A stretch of 9,776 nucleotides of DNA from Clostridia bacterium (GTDB taxonomy: Bacteria > Bacillota > Clostridia > Oscillospirales > Acutalibacteraceae): NCBI GenBank assembly GCA_900763035.1, contig CAAFIS010000343.1:1-9776 (forward strand), in the 5' to 3' direction. Numbering within the stretch: position 1 is the first letter of the stretch; each line of letters opens with the position of its first letter. Of this stretch, positions 1 through 6,653 are shown in pieces. The notes under the pieces were generated by a model. It was not told the origin of the DNA. It did not search any database and saw only the letters and a program-made list of their open reading frames with translations. A program made the translations under genes and the position numbers.

Positions 1-806
1 GGCAGCACCGCCAGCAAAGCACCGAGGTTCTGCATGATGCCCGCCATGATCGGACTTTCGCCCGAGGCGCTCATGCCCACCATGTTCGCGAACAGCTGAA
101 CGCCCGGCAAAAAGAGCGGCGCATACAGCGTATCCGTCCAGTTCCACGACAGCGACAGCAAAAACACCGTGATCAGCAGCGTGCGCGCCGACGGCAGCAT
201 CACGCGGAAATAGGTGTCCATCGCGCCGCAGCCGTCGAGCCATGCCGCCTCCTCCAGCTCGTGCGGGAGGTTTTTGTAGAACTGACGGAGCATGAAGATG
301 AACAGCCCGTTTTTCAGGCTGAGCCCCGTCAGCGACAGGATCATGATCGGCAGCGGGGTATCGAGCAGATTGAGGAACCCCGCGAAGAACCGAAAGCGCA
401 AAAACAACGGGATGATGATCGTTTGCGGCGGCACGATCAGCGTCAGGATCACGCCGGCGAACAGCAGTCCGTTGCCCTTGAAAGCGTAGCGGGCGAACCC
501 GTAGGCGACGAACGACGAGATCATGGTGGTCAGCAGCGCCGTACCGACGCTGAGCAGCGAAGTGTTGAGCAGCGTTCGGCCGTAATCCAAACGGCTGAAC
601 ACGGTGCGCAGGTTATCGAGCGTGAAATGCTTCGGGACGAAGCGCACGGTGGGATCGAGCAGGTCCTGATACGGCATGAAGGCAGTGACCGTTTTGACGA
701 AGAACGGGTAAAGGATCACGTAGCACAGGCCGAGGATGATCACCGCGCGCACGAGCGCCCATGCCGAGCGCCCGGCGATCTTTTTGCTTTTTTCGGATAT
801 CCGCAT
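1..806 (-). CDS. carbohydrate ABC transporter permease, MalG/UgpE type (second pair), 3' end cut off
   Basis: From ATG 806, 268 complete codons are visible before the window edge. MalG-class proteins run about 270-300 residues, so only a small C-terminal piece is missing. Translated by hand from the minus strand: MRISEKSKKIAGRS, a first membrane segment at about 18-40, NTSLLSVGTALLTTMISSFVAYGFARY at 81-107 (written here as positions of a typical second segment), VPPQTIIIPLF at 125-135, and the EAA loop LEEAAWLDGCGAMDTYFRV at 184-202, followed by MLPSA. Further segments lie at 208-225 and 252-268. AAGGGGGTGA at 811-820 overlaps the TAA of the upstream permease and lies four bases before the ATG. 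The gene forms the second pair with the preceding permease. It is a canonical EAA protein, less degenerate than the first-pair MalG-type subunit. Confidence 0.93.
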   Translation of the reverse strand, partial: MRISEKSKKIAGRSAWALVRAVIILGLCYVILYPFFVKTVTAFMPYQDLLDPTVRFVPKHFTLDNLRTVFSRLDYGRTLLNTSLLSVGTALLTTMISSFVAYGFARYAFKGNGLLFAGVILTLIVPPQTIIIPLFLRFRFFAGFLNLLDTPLPIMILSLTGLSLKNGLFIFMLRQFYKNLPHELEEAAWLDGCGAMDTYFRVMLPSARTLLITVFLLSLSWNWTDTLYAPLFLPGVQLFANMVGMSASGESPIMAGIMQNLGALLAVL

Positions 807-818
807 TCGCTCACCCCC

Positions 819-1757
819 TTATGCGAGATAGTGGATCCGCCGCGAGATCAGGCGCCAAACGATGCCCAAGATCACCAGCACGATCGCGAAATAGACCCAA
901 GACAGCGCGGAGGCGTAGCCCAGCCGGTTGTTCGAGAACGCCTGCGTTTGGATGTAGTCCAGCACCCGGTAGTTCGGATCGGTGAACGAGGCCACGACCG
1001 TATACACGGTGTTGACGAGGATCATCGGGGTGAGCAGCGGGAAGGTGATCTTCCAGAAGCTTTCCCACTTCGTCGCGCCCTCCACCTTTGCGGCCTCGAA
1101 CATCGCCGGATCGATGGAGCGCAGCGCCGACAGGAAGATCAGGATCTGCACGCCGGAGGAATTGACGATCTTGTAGGTGTTATCGACGGCATAGACGATC
1201 GCGCCGGTCAGCGACGGATCGAGCCCGGAGGAGGTGAACACCGCCTCGAGATCGAAGAACGTGCCGATCCCGCCGCTGCCGAACGCGCCCGCCACCCCGG
1301 CGGCGGCATCCGTCGTCGACTGGTACAGAGAGCTGGCCATGTTGCCCGTTTCCGTCTGCGTGACGATACCGGCGGACAGGATGACCGGCAAAAAGAAGAT
1401 CATGCGCGCGGCGCTGCGGCCGATGAACTTCTGATCGAGCAGCGTGGCGGCGAAAAAGCTGAACAGCAGGATGATCAGGGTATCGAGCAGCATCCCCTTG
1501 ACCGCCGCCAGCAGGATCTGCCGATAGGAGATGTCCACGGTAAAGGTGTCGACATAATTGCGCCAGCCGATGAACGAGGTGAGCACGCTGTCGAATTCGA
1601 TCTGCACGTCGCACAGCGAATAGATCAGCGAATAGATCACCGCCGGCAGAAAGATCGCCAACAGGCCGATCGCGAACGGCAGCACGAACACGTAGCCCAT
1701 GCGTGCGCGGCGCGCGGTCAGGCTGTGCATCCCGCCGGGTCCGCTACGTTTCATCAT
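819..1757 (-). CDS. sugar ABC transporter permease, MalF/UgpA type, with enlarged extracellular loop (second pair)
   Basis: A 312-residue inner-membrane protein. Membrane segments lie near residues 20-44, 83-107, 116-135, 198-213, 244-260 and 284-304. The EAA loop is FEAAKVEGATKWESFWKITFP at 220-240, with the usual glycine (G227) and TFPLLTP. The odd part is the stretch from about 136 to 197, between the third and fourth segments: Gly/Ala/Ser-rich (TDAAAGVAGAFGSGG, then FDLEAVFTSSGLDPSLTGAI), roughly 60 residues, and not seen in the first-pair permease. In E. coli MalF the large P2 loop that grips the binding protein sits in the same place. The start is ATG 1757, overlapping the lipoprotein stop (ATGA), with GGAGGTGA upstream; ATG 1754 is an alternative. 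It is followed 12 bases later by its presumed partner. Its sequence is clearly different from the permease at 7527-8474, so this is not a recent tandem duplication. Confidence 0.93.
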   Translation of the reverse strand: MMKRSGPGGMHSLTARRARMGYVFVLPFAIGLLAIFLPAVIYSLIYSLCDVQIEFDSVLTSFIGWRNYVDTFTVDISYRQILLAAVKGMLLDTLIILLFSFFAATLLDQKFIGRSAARMIFFLPVILSAGIVTQTETGNMASSLYQSTTDAAAGVAGAFGSGGIGTFFDLEAVFTSSGLDPSLTGAIVYAVDNTYKIVNSSGVQILIFLSALRSIDPAMFEAAKVEGATKWESFWKITFPLLTPMILVNTVYTVVASFTDPNYRVLDYIQTQAFSNNRLGYASALSWVYFAIVLVILGIVWRLISRRIHYLA

Positions 1758-4417
1758 CCCTCACCTCCCGCAAGCAAAAAGCCGCGTGCCGCGACCGTCC
1801 GGCCCTCGGCCGTGCGGTCGGTATCGGCATAGTTGACATACAGCGTCACGCCGCCCCCGTATCGGCAGGCGTACAGCCCTTCGGCTAGCGTATCGCGCCG
1901 CAGGAACGTGCGCCCCTGCACCGCGCGGTAGAACGCGGCGGTGTCCCCCGCCGTTTCGACGATCTCGTCGAGCCACTGTCCGGCCGAGAGCGAATAGTAG
2001 TCCGTATACACCGTATCGGCGAACACGGTCGCCTCCTCGGCCATCAGCAGATAGTGCAGGCTGGCACCGCTCTCGAGCGTGCGCAGCAGCGCCTCGCGCG
2101 TGTCGCCGCGGCGGTCGATCGCCGGGCCGGCATACGCGATCCTGCCGTGCAGCACCATGCCGACGAAGGGCACACTGTCGCTGTACACGGTCAGGTCGCT
2201 GCCGTCGACCGGCACGTTGGTCAGCGCTGCGGCATACGGCAGGGCGTAGGCCTGCCCGGCATCCAGCTTCAGGCGGCTGCCCGCGTCGCGCAGCACCGAG
2301 AGCGCCGCGGTGACGAGCAGCTTGCTCTGCTCGCGGTCGATCTCGTCATTTTCGTGATAGTCGGCAGCCAGCAACGAGCCGATCGACGGCAGATACAGCG
2401 GCGCGTTATCGAACCTTGCGATGCTGTCGGCCACCTTCCGTGCCACACCGGGCATCGCCGCCGGGCTGACGAGATAGCCCACCCGGTCGGTCGCGCGCGT
2501 ACCGTCCGCCGGACGGAACGCCGCGATCTCGGCGAACTGGCGGCCCAGATACCGCGACAGCTGCGCGTTTTGATCGAGCCCGCCGCCGCGGCGGTAGACG
2601 CGGGTCAGCTCCACGGCGGGATACACCGCCGCGCCGGAGCCTTTGGCCACATCCAGCAGCGCGGCAAAGCCGTCGCTGCCGCCGAGCACGCCGCAGACGG
2701 ACGACGAGCCGGCCAGCCGATGATCGAGGCCGCCGTCGAACATCCCCAAATAGTTGAGATCCACGGCCGTGATGCCGCCCTGCGCCAGCTGCCGCAGGAT
2801 ATCCTGCGCGGCGGCGAAGGTGGTGGCCGCTTTTTCCGCGTCGGTCTGCACGCCGTAGCGCAGCTCCCGCTTGGTGAACGCGCCGAGCAGATCAATGTCC
2901 AGCCGTGCCGCTTCCGTCGTCGGCACATCCGGCAGGCAGCCGATCTGCGTCAGGTACTGCCGGTACCACTGCGCCAGCCCGCACCAATCGGCGCTGCCGC
3001 CGTACAGCGGATGGTAGCGCAGCACGAACGGATAGGCCGACACACCGTCGGCATAGACGTTCTGCGTGCCGGTGCTGCCCGTCCCGCTGAGATCCACGCT
3101 GTCCTTGATCCGGTACGTGTAATACGGCGTGATCCGCGCATACGGCGAGGTATCGTCCGGGAGGGCGGCCGTGATGCCGGCCATCGCCTCGCCGCTCTCC
3201 GCCGTGACGGCGAGCATCCGTCCGCCCTCCCGCAGACCGAACACCGGGAAAACGTTATCCGGCGACAAATCGTCGCTGTTTTGGATGTCCAGCCCCATGT
3301 CCGTGCCGTAGAACGGCAGGCTGACCTGCCGCAGCAGGCCGCCCTTCGTGCCGGCGTCGATCAGCGCGCCGCTGCCGTCCGGGACGAACAGGTCGCCGTC
3401 GTCCCCGGTCACGGCGCCGAGGCCGCCGAGCAGCTCCACGCGGTACAGGTGATAGCCCTTCTGCTCCACGATGCCCGCCGTGTCCAGCGTCACGAGCAGG
3501 TCGCGGCCGTCGAGGCGGTATTCGATCGGGATCTCGAAATACGGGGACTGATCCTGCCGCTGCGCCACCTCGCCCAGCCGGGCGGTCTCCTCATCGATGC
3601 TCTCCTGCGTCAGGCCGAACAACGCGGACAGCTGCGAGATCTCGCGCTTTTGGCGGTTGGTGAGGTTCGGCTTCATCGCGTACAGCTCGCCCAGCTCCGG
3701 GAACTTGGGGTACTGCTTCGTGTACGCGGCGCGGTCGTCCTCCGTCAGGTCGTCGTAGACCAGATGGATATAGCCCATCTTGAACCGGCCGACCTGCATC
3801 ACCGTCAGCTCGCCTGCGTCGATGAAGGACTGCGCCGTTTCGATCAGCGCGTCATACGTTTTTGCCGAGAATGCGGGGGCCAGCAGCAGATCCTCCAGCC
3901 TTGTACCGAAGGCGTAGGTCACGCGCAGGACGCCATCCTGCTCCTCCACCGTCACCTGATCCGCATCCGCACCGCCGGACGCAGCGGGATATGAGTTGAG
4001 GGCGGCGAGGGTATCGGTCTGATCGTAAAACTGGATGGATACCTGCGACAGATCGGCCTCGCCCGCCGCGGCGCCCGCTTCCTCGTACCGGGCACGGTTG
4101 GACGACCACACCGCGCCGGTCGCACGGTCGAGCAGCGCGACATCGTAGTTCTCGCCCAGATACAGCGCCGCGCTGCCGTTATCCAGCACCTTGCGCATGG
4201 CGGACAGCGCGGCCTGCCACGTCTGCCCGGCGGCATAGGCCGCCGCGTCCTGACCCGCCGCATCGTCCACATAGCCCGCCTGCCGGTAGGAGAACGCCGT
4301 ATCGGCGTGCTGCCGCAGGGCACTGCCCCCGCAGCCGCCAAGGCCGCAGAGCGGCAGCGCGGCCGCCAGCAGAGCCGCCAGCGCACGGGATGATCTTTTC
4401 TTGCTCAATGCTTGCAC
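1754..4417 (-). CDS. large lipoprotein, DUF5696-like, possibly glycoside-hydrolase-like
   Basis: An 887-residue protein from GTG 4417 (or 884 from TTG 4408). KKRSSR and a Leu/Ala core lead to a lipobox GLGGC with lipidated Cys29, so it should be tethered to the outer face of the membrane. From memory I recognise it as the DUF5696 type found beside YIP1 and sugar ABC genes in Firmicutes. An N-terminal beta-rich part contains YLGENYDVALLDRATGAVWSS at 86-106 and FVPDGSGALIDAGTKGG at 344-360. From about residue 505 it has the alternating strand-helix look of a TIM barrel: LDIDLLGAFTKRELRYG at 506-522, AVDLNYLGMFDGGLDHR at 551-567, AVYPAVELTRVY at 597-608, and ADYHENDEIDREQ at 685-697. A C-terminal strand region ends in GVTLYVNYAD at 856-865. 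Acidic residues at strand ends (D553, E603, and the D/E cluster at 686-696) resemble glycosidase sites, but no catalytic pair is proven. Its stop overlaps the next start. Confidence 0.85.
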   Translation of the reverse strand: MQALSKKRSSRALAALLAAALPLCGLGGCGGSALRQHADTAFSYRQAGYVDDAAGQDAAAYAAGQTWQAALSAMRKVLDNGSAALYLGENYDVALLDRATGAVWSSNRARYEEAGAAAGEADLSQVSIQFYDQTDTLAALNSYPAASGGADADQVTVEEQDGVLRVTYAFGTRLEDLLLAPAFSAKTYDALIETAQSFIDAGELTVMQVGRFKMGYIHLVYDDLTEDDRAAYTKQYPKFPELGELYAMKPNLTNRQKREISQLSALFGLTQESIDEETARLGEVAQRQDQSPYFEIPIEYRLDGRDLLVTLDTAGIVEQKGYHLYRVELLGGLGAVTGDDGDLFVPDGSGALIDAGTKGGLLRQVSLPFYGTDMGLDIQNSDDLSPDNVFPVFGLREGGRMLAVTAESGEAMAGITAALPDDTSPYARITPYYTYRIKDSVDLSGTGSTGTQNVYADGVSAYPFVLRYHPLYGGSADWCGLAQWYRQYLTQIGCLPDVPTTEAARLDIDLLGAFTKRELRYGVQTDAEKAATTFAAAQDILRQLAQGGITAVDLNYLGMFDGGLDHRLAGSSSVCGVLGGSDGFAALLDVAKGSGAAVYPAVELTRVYRRGGGLDQNAQLSRYLGRQFAEIAAFRPADGTRATDRVGYLVSPAAMPGVARKVADSIARFDNAPLYLPSIGSLLAADYHENDEIDREQSKLLVTAALSVLRDAGSRLKLDAGQAYALPYAAALTNVPVDGSDLTVYSDSVPFVGMVLHGRIAYAGPAIDRRGDTREALLRTLESGASLHYLLMAEEATVFADTVYTDYYSLSAGQWLDEIVETAGDTAAFYRAVQGRTFLRRDTLAEGLYACRYGGGVTLYVNYADTDRTAEGRTVAARGFLLAGGEG
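1761..1768 (-). promoter_or_regulatory. GGAGGTGA ribosome binding site for the second MalF-type permease
   Basis: GGAGGTGA, fully complementary to the 3' end of 16S rRNA, sits inside the last codons of the lipoprotein gene, three bases before the tandem ATGATG at 1757-1752. Either ATG could serve; the second gives a slightly longer spacing (six bases) and removes one residue. Its strength suggests that the second permease pair is translated well regardless of coupling. Confidence 0.8.
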
Positions 4418-4422
4418 CTTCC
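4417..4422 (-). promoter_or_regulatory. GGAAGG site that raises a TTG start alternative for the lipoprotein gene
   Basis: GGAAGG on the minus strand lies eight bases before an in-frame TTG at 4408, which is ideal spacing. The upstream GTG at 4417 overlaps this site and would instead use GGAAAGGG (4421-4428) with only three bases between. The two candidate proteins differ by three residues, and both keep the basic signal-peptide N-terminus. Confidence 0.45.
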
Positions 4423-4438
4423 CTTTCCGCCTGACGGA

Positions 4439-5077
4439 CTAGCCGCGGTTGCGCAGCTCCTTGACCAGCGCCTCGACGAAGCCGGACATCTGACCGAGGA
4501 GATTGAAGAACAGCAGCGCGATATAAGCCAGCACGCACATCCCGAGCAGGATGCACAGCAGCATGAGGACGGTCTTGAACATGGTGTACTGATGCGTGAC
4601 GAGCACGGAGGCGAACACCAAAAACGCCGTCCAGAGCACACCGAGCGAATACAAAAACGTGTAGATCGCGGCCTCGCGCGCGCTGAGGACATGACTGAAC
4701 ACGATCAGTACCAGCTGCGTGAGCGTCATCGGCAGCAGCGCGTAGCCCGTGGCACGCAGGATATCGACGAACGTGCCCTCACCGTCGAACAGGCAGGTCA
4801 GGCACCAGTTGGCCACGCAGAAGGCGAAGAACACCGTCACCGCCGTCAGCGCGCCGCGCACGACGTTGTAGGACGCGCCGCCGTTCGGCGCGAACAGATA
4901 GCCGGTGTACAGACCGCCCGCGACCGTGGACAGCACGAAGGCGATAAGCAGGATCATCGCCGTGGTCAGACTGCCCGTGCCCTCACTTTTGATCTCCCAA
5001 AAGCCTTTGAACGGATGCACCGACAGCCAAAAGGCATACCGCAGCTCCCGGCCGCGCTGATGGATACGTTCGCGCAT
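4439..5077 (-). CDS. YIP1-family integral membrane protein
   Basis: A 212-residue protein with five hydrophobic segments at about residues 38-60, 74-97, 111-130, 138-160 and 167-193. The cytoplasmic N-terminus carries HPFKGFWEIKSEGTGS at 21-36. The loop GEGTFVDILRATGYALLP at 99-116 is the Yip1-domain signature that links helices 2 and 3. The short C-terminus (GQMSGFVEALVKELRNRG) could form an amphipathic helix. The YIP1 domain is named after yeast Ypt/Rab-interacting membrane proteins. Bacterial members are uncharacterised, and no enzymatic residues are evident. The ATG at 5077 follows the propeller stop by two bases, with AGGAGG upstream, and the gene ends with TAG 21 bases before the next start. 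Its place between an anchored propeller and a surface lipoprotein, inside a sugar-transporter operon, suggests a membrane scaffold or chaperone for them. That role is inference. Confidence 0.85.
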   Translation of the reverse strand: MRERIHQRGRELRYAFWLSVHPFKGFWEIKSEGTGSLTTAMILLIAFVLSTVAGGLYTGYLFAPNGGASYNVVRGALTAVTVFFAFCVANWCLTCLFDGEGTFVDILRATGYALLPMTLTQLVLIVFSHVLSAREAAIYTFLYSLGVLWTAFLVFASVLVTHQYTMFKTVLMLLCILLGMCVLAYIALLFFNLLGQMSGFVEALVKELRNRG

Positions 5078-5079
5078 GG

Positions 5080-6588
5080 TCAGTCCTCCTCTCCGCGGAT
5101 ATAGCGCACGATGCAGCGCACGAGCTTGGCGGCGATCAGCACGACCGCCCCCGCCGCGAGCGTCCAGAAAATGTAGGGGAACGCCACGGACAGCCGCTGC
5201 TTGCGCAGCTGCTCGAACGCCTCCGAATAGCCGGACGTATCGTTCGCATAGCGGAAATACGCCATGGCCTGCGTGTAGTCCTTCCCGTTCATGCAGACGC
5301 GCCCCATGCCGATGAACGCATACTCGAAATTGGAGCTTTGGCGCGCGACCTCCGACCACAGCGCATATGACTGCGTCAGGTCGCCCGTATACTGCGCCGT
5401 GACCGCCTGCAGGATCAGGCTGCCGTGCGCCGTCGGGCGATAGCGCTCGATCGTGCCGGAGGTGCGGTCGAGGATGCACAGCCGATCCCCGTCATACAGC
5501 AGCGCCGTCGGCGCGTGCAGACCGCCGCGCTGATCCCCCATGCCGCCGAAGGCGAACAGCAGCTCGCCATTGCTGTCGTAGGTGAACACGCGGCCGCGCT
5601 GCCGGTCGAGCAGGCTGTAGGTGCCGCCCGTGCCGAGCGCGATATCCACGATCACGCTCTGCTCCTTTTCGAAGCGCAGGTCGCCCAGCGGGGCATAGCT
5701 GCCGGTGCGGTGCAGCACGTCGCTGTCCCCGGCATTGATCCGCGTCACGGGCGTGACCTGTCCGGACAGGTCGTGTCCGGCGACCGCCGCCTTGATATCG
5801 GCGGCGTCCAGCGCGCCGATCGTGCCCCAGACGAAATTTTTATCGTCCACGCAGAGGTTATCGTATTCCGTGGACACGTACTGCGTCATCTGTGCCAGCT
5901 GCGCCTTGGTGGACACGCGCCGCCACAGCAGCTCGATCAGATCCGGCACGACGCGCGGCGCGCCGATGTAGCCGACGAACACGCCGTCCGGATCCAGGCA
6001 CAGAATGCCGCGGTTGACGTTGCGTGCGACGATATACAGGCGGCCGTAGCCGTCCTCGTCGACCTTGGTGGGCAGATAGGCATCGTCCTCGCCAAGGCCC
6101 AGCATATTCGCCGGACGCGGGTATTCCCGCAGGACGGCGCCCGTCCTGTCCAGCCGCAGGATCCGGCCGTTGTCCGTGTCCGCCACCAGCATCGCGCCGT
6201 CGTCACACACGGTGACGCCCTCCGGCTGTGAAAGGGACGTCGACGTGCCGTCCGGCAGGGAGAGCACCGTCAGCGCCGTTTGCGTACCGTCCGGCGACAC
6301 GAGCAGCAGACGGCTGTTGCCCGTATCCGCCACGACGAACGTGCCGTCCGGGAACAGCGACATATCCTGCGGCTCGTTAGCGGCGGTGCCGTCCCCGTCC
6401 CGCAGGGCGACCGATCCGTCGGACGTATACACGTCCGGGATCGGGACGTCCTTGCCGTCCTGCGTATAGATATAGCTGCCGCGGCGCGCAAGCTCATCCT
6501 GCGCCGCAGCGGGCAGCGCGCACACCGCCAGCAGCAGCACCGCCGCTGCCGCCGCGCCCGCGCGCCCCGCGATCTTTTTCGTTCTCAC
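5080..6588 (-). CDS. secreted, C-terminally anchored NHL-type beta-propeller protein with TPR-like region
   Basis: A 502-residue protein starting at GTG 6588, chosen for its AGGAG site and signal peptide. Residues 1-30 form the signal peptide (KK, then a Gly/Ala/Leu core, cleavage near AAAQ). NHL-type repeats follow: FPDGTFVVADTGNSRLLLV at 79-97, DDGAMLVADTDNGRILRLD at 129-147, GYGRLYIVARNVNRGILCLD at 180-199, TYSLLDRQRGRVFTYDSNG at 323-341 and DRLCILDRTSGTIERY at 368-383. A non-repeat insertion with LLWRRVSTKAQ and TEYDNLCVDD lies between blades, about residues 210-300. Residues 396-465 look like two TPR helix pairs (GDLTQSYALWSEVARQ, YAFIGMGRVCMNGKDYTQAM). One membrane helix (about 472-494) and a basic tail (RCIVRYIRGEED) close the protein, so the propeller and TPR part face outside. 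It probably binds proteins or glycans, with no evidence for an enzyme. It ends two bases before the YIP1-type gene. The function is unknown. Confidence 0.85.
   Translation of the reverse strand: MRTKKIAGRAGAAAAAVLLLAVCALPAAAQDELARRGSYIYTQDGKDVPIPDVYTSDGSVALRDGDGTAANEPQDMSLFPDGTFVVADTGNSRLLLVSPDGTQTALTVLSLPDGTSTSLSQPEGVTVCDDGAMLVADTDNGRILRLDRTGAVLREYPRPANMLGLGEDDAYLPTKVDEDGYGRLYIVARNVNRGILCLDPDGVFVGYIGAPRVVPDLIELLWRRVSTKAQLAQMTQYVSTEYDNLCVDDKNFVWGTIGALDAADIKAAVAGHDLSGQVTPVTRINAGDSDVLHRTGSYAPLGDLRFEKEQSVIVDIALGTGGTYSLLDRQRGRVFTYDSNGELLFAFGGMGDQRGGLHAPTALLYDGDRLCILDRTSGTIERYRPTAHGSLILQAVTAQYTGDLTQSYALWSEVARQSSNFEYAFIGMGRVCMNGKDYTQAMAYFRYANDTSGYSEAFEQLRKQRLSVAFPYIFWTLAAGAVVLIAAKLVRCIVRYIRGEED
5085..5090 (-). 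promoter_or_regulatory. ribosome binding site AGGAGG for the YIP1-type gene
   Basis: AGGAGG on the minus strand, seven bases before the ATG at 5077 and within the last codons of the propeller gene. It settles that ATG as the start, although the frame is open upstream to 5479 as a shadow of the propeller gene. Confidence 0.85.
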
Positions 6589-6595
6589 GCCTGTG

Positions 6596-6600
6596 CTCCT
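6596..6600 (-). promoter_or_regulatory. ribosome binding site AGGAG that fixes the propeller gene start
   Basis: AGGAG on the minus strand lies seven bases before the GTG at 6588. It selects that GTG as the start, even though the reading frame stays open upstream to about 7290 through the preceding permease gene. A typical signal peptide follows immediately. Confidence 0.8.
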
Positions 6601-6626
6601 GTTCTCCGCCGCCGACCGTTCTCCGC
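6601..6626. repeat. short direct repeat GTTCTCCGC x2
   Basis: The 9-mer GTTCTCCGC occurs at 6601-6609 and again at 6618-6626 (start-to-start distance 17 bases), between the hairpin and the Shine-Dalgarno site of the propeller gene. It could be a small protein- or RNA-binding element, or chance in GC-rich DNA. Nothing else marks it as functional. Confidence 0.3.
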
Positions 6627-6648
6627 TCCCCCTGCGGCGGCAGGGGGA
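6627..6648 (-). promoter_or_regulatory. intercistronic hairpin between permease and propeller genes
   Basis: A perfect inverted repeat: TCCCCCTGC, a four-base loop, then GCAGGGGGA, giving a 9-bp GC-rich stem. It lies just after the stop of the first MalG-type permease (6654) and about 39 bases before the propeller gene start. No U-run follows on the minus strand (the next bases are GCGGAGAACGG), so it is not a standard intrinsic terminator. A role in mRNA processing, 3'-end stability or partial attenuation is possible, and would let the transporter genes be expressed at a different level from the downstream genes. The function is inferred; the pairing is seen directly. Confidence 0.6.
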
Positions 6649-6653
6649 ACACG

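Noticed and set aside
261..1832. Long plus-strand reading frame of 523 codons antisense to two permeases
   Set aside because: It has a low-complexity charged composition (HDRQ-rich) and spans two well-supported minus-strand permeases with EAA loops, including the one cut at the window edge. It is a compositional shadow.
2054..3994. Long plus-strand reading frame of 646 codons antisense to the lipoprotein gene
   Set aside because: Its product is rich in Arg, Gln, His, Asp and Ala with no fold-like pattern, signal or motif. It mirrors a GC-rich coding gene on the other strand, which has a lipobox, family motifs and a coupled context.
5078..5479. Upstream extension of the YIP1-type gene frame to 5479
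   Set aside because: It overlaps the propeller gene's TPR and membrane regions and gives shadow-like sequence, while AGGAGG and ATG 5077 give a proper start.
6627..6648. Rho-independent terminator
   Set aside because: The stem is good, but there is no U-rich tract after it on the transcribed strand.
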